Below are positions 34,224-42,130 of a DNA stretch of 64,000 nucleotides, in pieces; positions within the stretch are counted from its first letter, which is position 1, and every line of letters starts with the position of its first letter. Made by a program: the position numbers and the translations under genes. The notes below the pieces were generated by a model, which had not been told where the DNA came from, did no database searches, and was given only the letters and a program-made list of their open reading frames with translations. Source of the DNA: Alkalihalobacillus sp. FSL W8-0930 (GTDB lineage Bacteria; Bacillota; Bacilli; Bacillales; Bacillaceae_D); the NCBI GenBank assembly GCA_037965595.1, contig CP150183.1, positions 1,674,001 through 1,738,000 of the forward strand, read 5' to 3'.

Positions 34224-34260
34224 TAAGCCTGTGAGACTTTAAATCTTGCAGGCTTATTTG
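34224..34260 (+). terminator. terminator of ddl
   Basis: AAGCCTG (34224-34230) pairs with CAGGCTT (34248-34254), extended by AGA/TCT inside; the tail ATTTG is weak. Confidence 0.55.
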
Positions 34261-34413
34261 CGTTTAATGAAACTGTCGAACATTCTTTTGATAGATTATC
34301 TAGAAAAAAACCTTAAAATGGTGGAAATCTAACACATTGTTCATTATAGTTAAGGGGAGAGGCTTGCTTGGTAGAAAGATACGCAAGCGATACACAGCTC
34401 AGAGGTGAAAGAA

Positions 34414-35676
34414 ATGGATGATTATGACAAACAGATTGATCAGCTTGATGTACTAGGATCGACTCAAACGGTAATTAAACAAGCACTTACGAAGCTAGGA
34501 TACCCTACTGAAATGTATGAGTTATTAAGTGAACCTTTACGTATGCTTACGGTTCGTATTCCAATCCGTATGGATGATGGTTCTACCAAAATCTTTACTG
34601 GATATAGAGCTCAGCATAATGACTCGGTGGGTCCAACAAAAGGTGGCGTACGGTTTCATCCTGACGTGACCGAGCGTGAAGTAAAAGCACTTTCGATTTG
34701 GATGAGTTTAAAGTCTGGGATTGTTGATCTTCCGTATGGTGGCGGTAAAGGCGGGATTGTTTGTGATCCGCGTGAAATGTCTTTCCGTGAGCTTGAACGG
34801 TTAAGTCGAGGGTATGTACGAGCAATTAGTCAAGTTGTAGGTCCAACAAAAGACATACCAGCTCCAGATGTGTTCACTAATTCGCAGATTATGGCGTGGA
34901 TGTTAGACGAGTACAGTAAAATACGCGAATTTGATTCACCTAATTTTATTACTGGTAAACCACTTGTTCTTGGTGGTTCGCATGGTAGAGAATCAGCAAC
35001 AGCAAGAGGAGTCACTATTTGTATCAATGAAGCCTGTAAAAAAGCAGGAATTGAGTTAACAGATGCTAGAATCGTTATTCAAGGATTCGGTAACGCAGGT
35101 AGCTTCCTTGCTAAGTTTTTGCATGACGCTGGTGCAAAAATCGTTGGGATTGGTGATGCATACGGTGCTCTGTACGAACCTGATGGATTAGATGTTGATT
35201 ATTTATTAGATCGCAGGGACAGCTTTGGTACAGTGACAAAGCTATTTAAAAACACCATTACAAACGAAGAGCTTCTTGAACTTGATTGTGATATTCTTGT
35301 TCCTGCGGCTATTGAAAATCAAATTACAAAAGAGAATGCAGATCAAATAAAAGCGTCTATTATTGTTGAAGCAGCAAACGGACCAACGACAATGGAAGCT
35401 ACAGAGATTCTGGCTGAACGAGGCGTTCTGTTAGTTCCAGACGTGCTAGCTAGCTCTGGAGGCGTAACTGTTTCTTATTTTGAATGGGTCCAAAATAATC
35501 AAGGGTATTACTGGACTGATGATGAAGTAGAAAGAAAGCTTGAGGTCATGATTAAAGGCGCATTTAATAATATCTATCAGCTTTCCAGATCACGGAAGGT
35601 GAATATGAGATTAGCAGCCTACATGATTGGTGTACGAAAGATGGCCGAAGCCTCAAGATTTAGAGGTTGGGTATAG
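34414..35676 (+). CDS. gudB: NAD-specific glutamate dehydrogenase
   Basis: A 420-residue hexameric-type glutamate dehydrogenase converting glutamate to 2-oxoglutarate and ammonia. Signatures: FTGYRAQHNDSVGPTKGGVRFHP, LPYGGGKGGI with the catalytic Lys, VVGPTKDIPAPDVFTNSQIM, the NAD fold VIQGFGNAGSFLAKFLHDAG, and ILVPAAIENQIT. ATG 34414 lies 6 bases after GAGGTG. The segment EREVKALSIWMSLKSG has no tandem duplication, so the 9-bp repeat that inactivates gudB of B. subtilis 168 is absent and the enzyme should be active. Confidence 0.94.
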   Translation: MDDYDKQIDQLDVLGSTQTVIKQALTKLGYPTEMYELLSEPLRMLTVRIPIRMDDGSTKIFTGYRAQHNDSVGPTKGGVRFHPDVTEREVKALSIWMSLKSGIVDLPYGGGKGGIVCDPREMSFRELERLSRGYVRAISQVVGPTKDIPAPDVFTNSQIMAWMLDEYSKIREFDSPNFITGKPLVLGGSHGRESATARGVTICINEACKKAGIELTDARIVIQGFGNAGSFLAKFLHDAGAKIVGIGDAYGALYEPDGLDVDYLLDRRDSFGTVTKLFKNTITNEELLELDCDILVPAAIENQITKENADQIKASIIVEAANGPTTMEATEILAERGVLLVPDVLASSGGVTVSYFEWVQNNQGYYWTDDEVERKLEVMIKGAFNNIYQLSRSRKVNMRLAAYMIGVRKMAEASRFRGWV

Positions 35677-35689
35677 AGTGATAGAGTTA

Positions 35690-35720
35690 GCAGTGAAATC
35701 AATGATTTCACTGCTTTTTT
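35690..35720 (+). terminator. terminator of gudB
   Basis: GCAGTGAAATC (35690-35700) pairs perfectly with GATTTCACTGC (35704-35714); six T's follow. Confidence 0.92.
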
Positions 35721-35757
35721 ATATGGTTCGTGAAACCTGCATGAGAGTGGGCTAATA

Positions 35758-35766
35758 TGCTATACT
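35758..35766 (+). promoter_or_regulatory. extended -10 promoter of ypdA-ansA
   Basis: TGCTATACT at 35758-35766, an extended -10 with no good -35. The same TGCTATACT or close forms occur before hepS, ndk and cmk in this window. Confidence 0.4.
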
Positions 35767-35825
35767 TTTTCTGTCTAAAATGCGGCATCATAAGGAAGTA
35801 AATGCAGGATTGGAGTGTGAACGGT

Positions 35826-36818
35826 TTGAGTATGAAGGAAGAAGTCATCATTATAGGTGGAGGACCATGCGGATTAGCGGCAGCCATTGCTTGTCAGGAC
35901 AAAGGCATTGAACCGCTTATTATAGAAAAGGATCACATTGTGAGTTCAATTTACAAGTACCCTACTCATCAAACCTTCTTTAGTACAAGCGAAAAGCTTG
36001 AAATTGGTGATGTGGCTTTTGTAACAGAAGAACGAAAACCTCATCGAAATCAGGCACTTGTTTATTATCGAAGTGTAGCAGAGCGCAAAAATTTACGGAT
36101 TCAATCGCGTGAGGCTGTCTTAAATGTTGATAAACAGGAGGACGGTACATTTGTTGTGAAAACGGAGAAACAAACGTACGAGGCGTCGTTTGTGGTTATT
36201 GCAACAGGTTACTACAACTCGCCTAACTACATGAATATCGAAGGTGAGGATCTTCCTCATGTGTATCATTATTTTAAAGAAGCTCATCCTTATTACAGAC
36301 AAAACGTTGTTGTGATAGGTGGGAAGAACTCAGCAATTGATGCAGCATTAGAATTAGAAAAAGCAGGAGCCTATGTAACAGCTCTTTATCGAGGTGAGGA
36401 TTATTCGCCAAGTGTTAAGCCTTGGATTTTACCGGAGTACATTTCACTCGTAAAGCACCGGAAGATCCATCTTGAGTTTAAAGCGGACGTTCATAAAATA
36501 ACAAAAGATCTGGTTCAATATTCCGTTGCTGGAGAGACAAAATCGATTAAGGCAGATTATGTGTTCGCAATGACAGGGTATCACCCTGATCATCAGTTTA
36601 TTAAAAGTATGGGTGTAATCGTGGATGATGAAACGGGTAGACCGACTTTCGATCGAGATACGTATGAAACGAATGTGGACGGTCTATTTATTGCGGGCGT
36701 GATTGCTGCAGGAAATAATGCAAATGAAATTTTTATAGAGAATGGTCGGTGGCATGGTAAAGGTATTGCCACAAGAATTGACGAAATTCGTACCAATCAA
36801 AAGGAGATGACTGAATGA
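35826..36818 (+). CDS. ypdA: bacillithiol disulfide reductase YpdA (Bdr)
   Basis: A 330-residue flavoprotein disulfide reductase. FAD site IIIGGGPCGLAAAIAC, whose Cys corresponds to the Cys14 used by YpdA to attack oxidised bacillithiol; NADPH site VVVIGGKNSAIDAALELEKAG; FAD-binding IFIENG and the NVDGLFIAGVIAAGNNA ending. It regenerates bacillithiol using NADPH, so the cell probably makes this thiol. Start taken as TTG 35826 (GGAG ten bases upstream); ATG 35832 or ATG 35802 are possible. It overlaps ansA by four bases. Confidence 0.9.
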   Translation: MSMKEEVIIIGGGPCGLAAAIACQDKGIEPLIIEKDHIVSSIYKYPTHQTFFSTSEKLEIGDVAFVTEERKPHRNQALVYYRSVAERKNLRIQSREAVLNVDKQEDGTFVVKTEKQTYEASFVVIATGYYNSPNYMNIEGEDLPHVYHYFKEAHPYYRQNVVVIGGKNSAIDAALELEKAGAYVTALYRGEDYSPSVKPWILPEYISLVKHRKIHLEFKADVHKITKDLVQYSVAGETKSIKADYVFAMTGYHPDHQFIKSMGVIVDDETGRPTFDRDTYETNVDGLFIAGVIAAGNNANEIFIENGRWHGKGIATRIDEIRTNQKEMTE

Positions 36819-37774
36819 AAAAGGTTGTGTTACTAACAACAGGTGGAACCATTGCAAGTACAGAGAACGAAGCAGGGAAATTAGTAGCAGGTGAACTAAC
36901 AGGTGAGGAGCTCGCTAATTTGTGTAATCTGCCAAACGATATTCATGTCACCGTTCGCTCTATGCTACAAAAGCCAAGCGTCCACATTACATTAGATGAT
37001 TGGCTTGAGCTAAAAAAAGAGGTGGAAGATGCCTTTCTTGATGAAGAAGTGTCGGGTGTTGTAGTTACTCATGGAACGGATACATTAGAGGAGACGGCAT
37101 ATTTTCTGGATTTAGTGATACAAGACGTGCGTCCGGTTATTGTAACAGGCTCACAACGTGGTCCAGAACAGTTAGGAAGCGACGCGTTTATTAATTTGCG
37201 TCATGCCATCTATGCTGCTTGTCATGAATCACTTAGAGATGTGGGTACAGTTGTGGTGTTTAATGAACGCCTATTCGCAGCGCGATATGTAAAAAAAGAA
37301 CATGCATCAAACATTCAAGGGTTTAATGCCTTTGGATTCGGTTATTTAGGTATTATCGATAATGATACAATCTTTATGTACCAAAAGCCGTTAAACCGCC
37401 GTACATATTCAATTGAGCATGCATTGCCTAAGGTCGCTATTCTAAAAATATATTTAGGAATGGACTCATCCATTTTAGAAAGTGTCGTTACTCATTCTGA
37501 TGCAATTGTACTTGAAGGTGTTGGCCGGGGTCAGGTTCCACCTAACCTCGTACCTATGTTAAGTAAAGCATTACAACAAGATAAACATATCATCATGACA
37601 ACGTCCTCTGAAGAAGGAAAGGTATATCCAACCTATGAATATGCGGGCAGTGCCCATGATTTAGAGCAACGAGGCGTAATTTTAGGGTCGGATTATGATA
37701 GTAAGAAAGCACGTATTAAAACAATGGTGCTAATGGCCTCAAAACAGGATGTCGCACAAGGTTTCTTGAATTAA
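36815..37774 (+). CDS. ansA: L-asparaginase (type I, cytoplasmic)
   Basis: A 319-residue asparaginase producing aspartate and ammonia. The two catalytic Thr motifs are present: TTGGTIAST (residues 8-16) and VVTHGTDTLEETA near residue 85. No signal peptide, so intracellular. Overlaps ypdA (ATGA) and follows AAGGAG. Confidence 0.92.
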   Translation: MKKVVLLTTGGTIASTENEAGKLVAGELTGEELANLCNLPNDIHVTVRSMLQKPSVHITLDDWLELKKEVEDAFLDEEVSGVVVTHGTDTLEETAYFLDLVIQDVRPVIVTGSQRGPEQLGSDAFINLRHAIYAACHESLRDVGTVVVFNERLFAARYVKKEHASNIQGFNAFGFGYLGIIDNDTIFMYQKPLNRRTYSIEHALPKVAILKIYLGMDSSILESVVTHSDAIVLEGVGRGQVPPNLVPMLSKALQQDKHIIMTTSSEEGKVYPTYEYAGSAHDLEQRGVILGSDYDSKKARIKTMVLMASKQDVAQGFLN

Positions 37775-37784
37775 TGGCTTTTTC

Positions 37785-37813
37785 TTGTCAAGTATGGGAT
37801 AGAGGAATATAAT
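37785..37813 (+). promoter_or_regulatory. strong sigma-A promoter of prsW
   Basis: TTGTCA (37785-37790), exactly 17 bases, TATAAT (37808-37813). Start near 37820 would give an 80-base leader. Confidence 0.75.
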
Positions 37814-37898
37814 GGATTTACTGAATGCGATGAACAGCACCTTTCTTGATGAAGACTTGGCAAGTGGGTAATCTGTACGTCGGAAAGGCAGGTCGTAG

Positions 37899-38570
37899 AT
37901 GTTTTCGTTGCTAACGGCTGCAATAGCACCTGCAATCGGACTGCTAACTTACTTTTATCTTAAAACGGATTATCGTCGTGCGATATATGGAACCATTATC
38001 CGAACCTTTTTAATGGGATTCTTGTTAGTGTTTCCTGTTATGGTTTTACAGTTTGCGTTTATTGAAGAGAATGTTTTTCCTTTCGAATGGCAACAGGCTC
38101 TTATTCTGTACGGTTTTACTGAGGAGTTCTTTAAATGGTTTGTTCTCTATATTTTTGCTTACCAATTAGGAACGATTAACAGACGGAATGATGGCATTGT
38201 ATACGGAGTATCACTGTCGCTTGGTTTTGCAACCATGGAAAATATCCTTTATTTGATTGCGCACGGTATTGAGACGGCGATCGGACGAGCATTGTTACCA
38301 GTCTCGAGTCATGCACTTTTTGGAATAATCATGGGGTATTATTTAAGTCATGCAAAGCTTTCACCAAGCCATAAAAAAAAGTATCTGAGCTATTCATTAT
38401 GGATCCCAGTGTTCTTACATAGTTTGTATGACTACATTGTGTATTTGTTTAATCATTATGTGTTTTTTGGATTAATTCCTTTTATGCTGATGCTATGGGC
38501 TTTCGCCATCTATAAAATGAAACTCGCTCGAAGGCTTGATCAACAATCACCACGAATAAGGAGGAATTAA
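37899..38570 (+). CDS. prsW: site-1 protease PrsW (anti-sigma-W cleavage)
   Basis: A 223-residue integral membrane metalloprotease-like protein with about eight helices. Catalytic residues: GFTEEFFKWF (EExxxK/R), VSSHALFGIIMGYY (His) and VFLHSLYDYIVY (HxxxD). In B. subtilis PrsW cuts RsiW and starts release of sigma-W under envelope stress. AAAGGCAGG precedes the ATG. Followed by a zinc-ribbon mini-gene in the same transcript. Confidence 0.93.
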   Translation: MFSLLTAAIAPAIGLLTYFYLKTDYRRAIYGTIIRTFLMGFLLVFPVMVLQFAFIEENVFPFEWQQALILYGFTEEFFKWFVLYIFAYQLGTINRRNDGIVYGVSLSLGFATMENILYLIAHGIETAIGRALLPVSSHALFGIIMGYYLSHAKLSPSHKKKYLSYSLWIPVFLHSLYDYIVYLFNHYVFFGLIPFMLMLWAFAIYKMKLARRLDQQSPRIRRN

Positions 38571-38573
38571 ATC

Positions 38574-38738
38574 ATGCAAGGCGAACGATATAGAGTTGTT
38601 ATTAGATGCCCACTTTGTCGGGAAAAATATATTCTTCGAGGTCATAAAAATGAGTTTGGAGAATATGAAACGGGTTTTAAACGCTGTGTTTGTGGTAATG
38701 AAGATCAACTTCAGATTGAAGCCACACTAGAAACATAG
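38574..38738 (+). CDS. 54-residue zinc-ribbon protein
   Basis: A small protein starting three bases after the prsW stop, with AAGGAGGAA upstream. CPLC (residues 12-15) and CVC (38-40) form a two-knuckle zinc ribbon around a basic hairpin (REKYILRGHKNEFGEYETGFKR). The ribosome site is excellent and the spacing after prsW implies co-transcription. Function unknown; a rubredoxin-like or RNA/protein-binding knuckle is possible. No known prsW partner is recalled. Confidence 0.75.
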   Translation: MQGERYRVVIRCPLCREKYILRGHKNEFGEYETGFKRCVCGNEDQLQIEATLET

Positions 38739-38747
38739 AATTAAGGC

Positions 38748-38776
38748 TTGCGTTTTAAACAGTTATCATGTATGTT
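38748..38776 (+). promoter_or_regulatory. candidate promoter of the SAM-riboswitch operon
   Basis: TTGCGT at 38748 and TATGTT at 38771, spacer 17, about 30 bases before the aptamer. Confidence 0.4.
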
Positions 38777-38803
38777 TAAGTGAATATTCATAATTTAACA
38801 TGT

Positions 38804-38964
38804 ATTCTTATCAAGAGAGATGGAGGGAAAGGCCCTGCGAAGTCTCAGCAACCAGCCTGCTTGGGCAAGGTGCTAAATCCGGCAGTGTATACTGCTAAGA
38901 TAAGAGAAAGCTTATATGGAATTAATAAGCGCCTTTCTCTTATCTTTGAGAAAGGCGCTTTTTT
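38804..38964 (+). promoter_or_regulatory. SAM-I (S-box) riboswitch controlling metI-yitJ
   Basis: The aptamer (38804-38911) has the canonical S-box blocks: CTTATCAAGAGAGATGGAGGG, GGCCCTGCGAAGTCTCAGCAACC, AAGGTGCTAAATCC, and closing GATAAGAGAAAG. The expression platform is explicit: GATAAGAGAAAG at 38899-38910 is perfectly complementary over 12 bases to CTTTCTCTTATC at 38933-38944, which is also the left half of the terminator. With SAM bound the closing helix P1 holds GATAAGA and the terminator forms; without SAM the antiterminator wins. Methionine genes are therefore on when SAM is low. Confidence 0.96.
38929..38964 (+). terminator. riboswitch-controlled terminator before metI
   Basis: GCGCCTTTCTC (38929-38939) pairs with GAGAAAGGCGC (38948-38958); six T's follow. 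Confidence 0.93.
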
Positions 38965-38998
38965 CTATTTAAATGATATCTAGGGGGAACGATCAAAA

Positions 38999-40099
38999 AT
39001 GAGTGATAAAACGTTAGAAACAAAGTTAGTTCAAATTGGAAATCGAAAAGACAATCGAACAGGAGCTGTGAACGCACCTGTCTACTTTTCCACAGCTTAC
39101 AGGCATACAGGAATAGGTGAATCAACCGGATATGATTATGCAAGAACAGGAAACCCAACAAGAGAGATCTTAGAACAAGCTATCGCTGAGCTAGAGGTAG
39201 GGGACCAAGGGTTTGCGTGTAGCTCGGGAATGGCTGCTGTTCAAACAGTCTTGTCTATCTTTAAAAGTGGGGATGAAATTGTCGCTTCAAAAGATCTGTA
39301 CGGAGGAACCTATCGATTGTTTGAAGAGGGGTGGAATCATTGGGGCATCACATTCCACTATTCTGATCCTCGTGATATAAAGACCTTTGAAGAAGCAATC
39401 ACACCTGGAACAAAAGCGTTATTCATTGAAACACCAACAAACCCACTTATGCAAGAAGCTTCAATTCCTGAGCTAGCTAAGCTTGCAGAGAAATATAATC
39501 TGCTGCTTATCGTGGATAATACGTTTTACACACCAATCATACAACAACCTATTAAACTCGGAGCCGATATCGTCATTCACAGTGCTTCAAAGTACATAAG
39601 TGGTCACAATGACGTGATTGCAGGTTTAATTGTATCAAAAGGCAAAGAGCTTTCAGCGAAAATCGGATATTTTCATAATGGAATTGGTGCAACATTATCA
39701 GCGTTTGATTCCTGGCTTGTGATTCGCGGCATGAAAACTTTAGCATTACGTATGGAAAAGCATGAACAAAATGCAAAAGAGTTAGTGCAGTTCTTAGAAG
39801 AATCAAGTGTTGTAGAAGACGTGTTATACCCTGGAAGAGGTGGAATGATTTCCTTTAGAGTTGGTAGTGAGGATTGGATTAATCCGATTCTTCAAAATCT
39901 TACACTTATTTCATTTGCAGAAAGCTTAGGTGGCGTTGAAAGCTTAATGACCTATCCGGCTACACAAACTCACGCTGATATTCCAGAAGAAATAAGAATG
40001 GCAAATGGCGTAGATAATCGTTTACTTCGTTTTTCAGTTGGAATTGAACGAGCTGAGGATTTAATAGAGGACTTAAACCAAGCATTTTCCAAGTTGTAG
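38999..40099 (+). CDS. metI: cystathionine gamma-synthase/O-acetylhomoserine thiolyase
   Basis: A 366-residue PLP enzyme of methionine synthesis. PLP Lys in IHSASKYISGHNDV (about residue 196), YDYARTGNPTRE and SSGMAAVQTVLSIF near the N-terminus, and GGVESLMTYPATQTHADIPEEIR near the C-terminus are all MetI-like. It condenses O-acetylhomoserine with cysteine (or sulfide). In B. subtilis metI is followed by metC; here yitJ follows instead and no cystathionine beta-lyase gene lies in this window. GGGGGAACG precedes the ATG, just past the riboswitch terminator. Confidence 0.93.
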   Translation: MSDKTLETKLVQIGNRKDNRTGAVNAPVYFSTAYRHTGIGESTGYDYARTGNPTREILEQAIAELEVGDQGFACSSGMAAVQTVLSIFKSGDEIVASKDLYGGTYRLFEEGWNHWGITFHYSDPRDIKTFEEAITPGTKALFIETPTNPLMQEASIPELAKLAEKYNLLLIVDNTFYTPIIQQPIKLGADIVIHSASKYISGHNDVIAGLIVSKGKELSAKIGYFHNGIGATLSAFDSWLVIRGMKTLALRMEKHEQNAKELVQFLEESSVVEDVLYPGRGGMISFRVGSEDWINPILQNLTLISFAESLGGVESLMTYPATQTHADIPEEIRMANGVDNRLLRFSVGIERAEDLIEDLNQAFSKL

Positions 40100-40132
40100 G
40101 ATGATTCACTATTAAAGTGGGGGGAGATTTAA

Positions 40133-41974
40133 GTGGAGTTGTTAGAGCGCCTTAAAAAGGATGTATTAGTAGGTGACGGAGCGATGGGAACGCTCTTGTA
40201 CGAACGCGGAATCGAACAACAATGCTTTGAAGAGGTGAACCTCAGCCACCCGGAGGAGATTATCTCCATTCATACAGAGTATCTTCTAGCAGGTGCAGAT
40301 GTCATTCAAACAAACACATATGCTGCAAATAGACTGAAGCTTGGAAAATATGGACTCGAGGATAAAACAGCAGAAATTAATCGCCGTGCCGTTGCTTTAG
40401 CAAAGCAAGCGGCGGAGAATCGAGCATTTGTGGTTGGCACGGTTGGTGGGGTCCGGAGATTTCAAATGGAAGAATCTACGATCCGTGAAATTGAGCAAGC
40501 ACTAACTGAACAAATCATTGTCTTAATTGATGAAGGGGTAGATGGTCTTTTATTTGAGACATTTTATGATTTAGAAGAAGCGCTACTTGTTACATCAATT
40601 GCTAAAAAGCATAGCTCATTGCCGGTTATCATGAACATTAGTTTAGGAGATATTGGTGTGATGAGTGGAGGGATTCATGCTGCCACAGCTTTTGAACAGT
40701 TGACGTCGGCAGGTGCGGACATTGTTGGCCTCAATTGCCGAATGGGTCCCGCACATATGCTCAGATCCTTTGAAGAAATTCCAATTCCAATCGACCATGT
40801 TTTGGCTGTATATCCAAATGCCAGTTTACCCGACTACCGCGATGGGCGTTTTTTCTATTCATCAAATCCTGATTACTTTGCTGCGATGACTGACAAATTT
40901 ATTGATCAAGGCGTACGCCTGATCGGTGGATGCTGTGGAACAACGCCTGAACACATTAAAGCAATCGCCGAATCTGCACGCTCACGAGTTCCGGTTTATG
41001 AGAAAAAGCTTAAAGTTGCTATTCGCAAGCCGCTCGTATCAGATCGTCCAGCCAGAAAAGAAGAGAAGTTAACAGAGATCGTAAAGAATCGTTCTTCCAT
41101 TATTGTTGAATTAGATCCTCCTAAAAAATTAAATGTCTCAAAATTTATGCAAGGTGCAAAAGCATTAAAAGAAGCAGGCATTGATGCATTAACTCTTGCA
41201 GATAACTCACTTGCGTCACCAAGAGTTGATAATTTAGCGCTTGGCACAATGGTAAAAGAACAGATTAGAGCAAGACCTCTAGTTCATCTAACATGCCGCG
41301 ACCGGAACTTGATCGGCCTCCAATCGCACCTTATGGGCTTACATACATTAGGGTTGCATGATGTATTAACGATTACGGGCGATCCAACAAAAATTGGTGA
41401 CTTCCCTGGAGCTAGTTCCGTTTACGATTTAGCGTCTTATCAATTAATATCGATGATCAAGCAGTTAAATGAAGGGATATCTTTCTCAGGAAAAGAATTG
41501 GGAGAGAAAGCGGACTTCACTGTAGGTGCGGCCTTTAATCCAAATGTAAAATACATTGATAAAGCTGTTAAACGATTAGAAAAGAAAATCGAAAGTGGTG
41601 CTGATTACTTTATGAGTCAGCCCGTCTATGATATCAATCAGCTTAAAGCGATTTATGATGAAACAAAACATCTAGATCAACCGATCTATATAGGCATTAT
41701 GCCGATTGTTAGTTCGAGAAATGCTGAGTTTCTTCATAATGAAGTGCCTGGTATTAAACTTACATCAGGTATTCGAGAAGTCATGGCAAGACACGAAGGA
41801 GATTCAGAATCTTCAAAACGCGAAGGGCTTGCTATAGCAAAAGAACTTGTTGATGCAGCATGTGAATATTTTAATGGAATTTATTTAATCACTCCATTCA
41901 TGCATTACGACTTAACCGTTACCTTATCTGAGTATATTAAAGAACGGACAGATGTGATCAAACAATCTAATTAA
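40133..41974 (+). CDS. yitJ: bifunctional homocysteine S-methyltransferase/methylenetetrahydrofolate reductase
   Basis: A 613-residue fusion: residues about 1-290 are a homocysteine S-methyltransferase (GDGAMGTLLYERGI, VGLNCRMGP, and zinc-binding GGCCGTTPEHI), residues about 315-613 are a MetF-like reductase (PKKLNVSKFMQGAKAL, DALTLADNSLASPR, FNPNVKYIDKAVKRLEKKI, YFMSQPVYD). The architecture and length equal B. subtilis YitJ (612). It couples folate one-carbon reduction with homocysteine methylation. GTG 40133 after GGGGGGAG. Same SAM-riboswitch transcript as metI. Confidence 0.94.
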   Translation: MELLERLKKDVLVGDGAMGTLLYERGIEQQCFEEVNLSHPEEIISIHTEYLLAGADVIQTNTYAANRLKLGKYGLEDKTAEINRRAVALAKQAAENRAFVVGTVGGVRRFQMEESTIREIEQALTEQIIVLIDEGVDGLLFETFYDLEEALLVTSIAKKHSSLPVIMNISLGDIGVMSGGIHAATAFEQLTSAGADIVGLNCRMGPAHMLRSFEEIPIPIDHVLAVYPNASLPDYRDGRFFYSSNPDYFAAMTDKFIDQGVRLIGGCCGTTPEHIKAIAESARSRVPVYEKKLKVAIRKPLVSDRPARKEEKLTEIVKNRSSIIVELDPPKKLNVSKFMQGAKALKEAGIDALTLADNSLASPRVDNLALGTMVKEQIRARPLVHLTCRDRNLIGLQSHLMGLHTLGLHDVLTITGDPTKIGDFPGASSVYDLASYQLISMIKQLNEGISFSGKELGEKADFTVGAAFNPNVKYIDKAVKRLEKKIESGADYFMSQPVYDINQLKAIYDETKHLDQPIYIGIMPIVSSRNAEFLHNEVPGIKLTSGIREVMARHEGDSESSKREGLAIAKELVDAACEYFNGIYLITPFMHYDLTVTLSEYIKERTDVIKQSN

Positions 41975-41983
41975 TTGAGTAAG

Positions 41984-42017
41984 ACGGATGTTCCATCATT
42001 GGAGCATCCGTTTTTTT
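41984..42017 (+). terminator. terminator of metI-yitJ
   Basis: ACGGATG-TCCA and TGGA-CATCCGT arms (41984-42011) followed by a T run. Confidence 0.9.
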
Positions 42018-42049
42018 CATGTTTAAAACATTTGTCTTTTAAAAACAAA

Positions 42050-42079
42050 TGAATAAAACCATTTTTCCAACAAAGACTA
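42050..42079 (+). promoter_or_regulatory. candidate sigma-G promoter of sleB-ypeB
   Basis: TGAATA at 42050, 17 bases, AAGACTA at 42073; the -10 matches CATACTA at five of seven positions. sleB-ypeB is a forespore sigma-G operon in B. subtilis. Confidence 0.4.
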
Positions 42080-42130
42080 AACTCACGCAGAAATATTTAG
42101 CGGATAAATGTAATAGGAGGGAAAAAACAA

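Noticed and set aside
34414-35676. Cryptic gudB with 9-bp duplication as in B. subtilis 168
   Set aside because: The corresponding segment reads once only, and the frame is intact.
37812-37871. 19-codon frame with GAGG upstream, before prsW
   Set aside because: Its ATG overlaps the TATAAT of a consensus promoter (37808-37813), so transcripts from that promoter would not contain the start.
38780-38983. Open frame of 67 codons before metI
   Set aside because: It lies entirely over the SAM riboswitch aptamer and terminator, and has no ribosome site.
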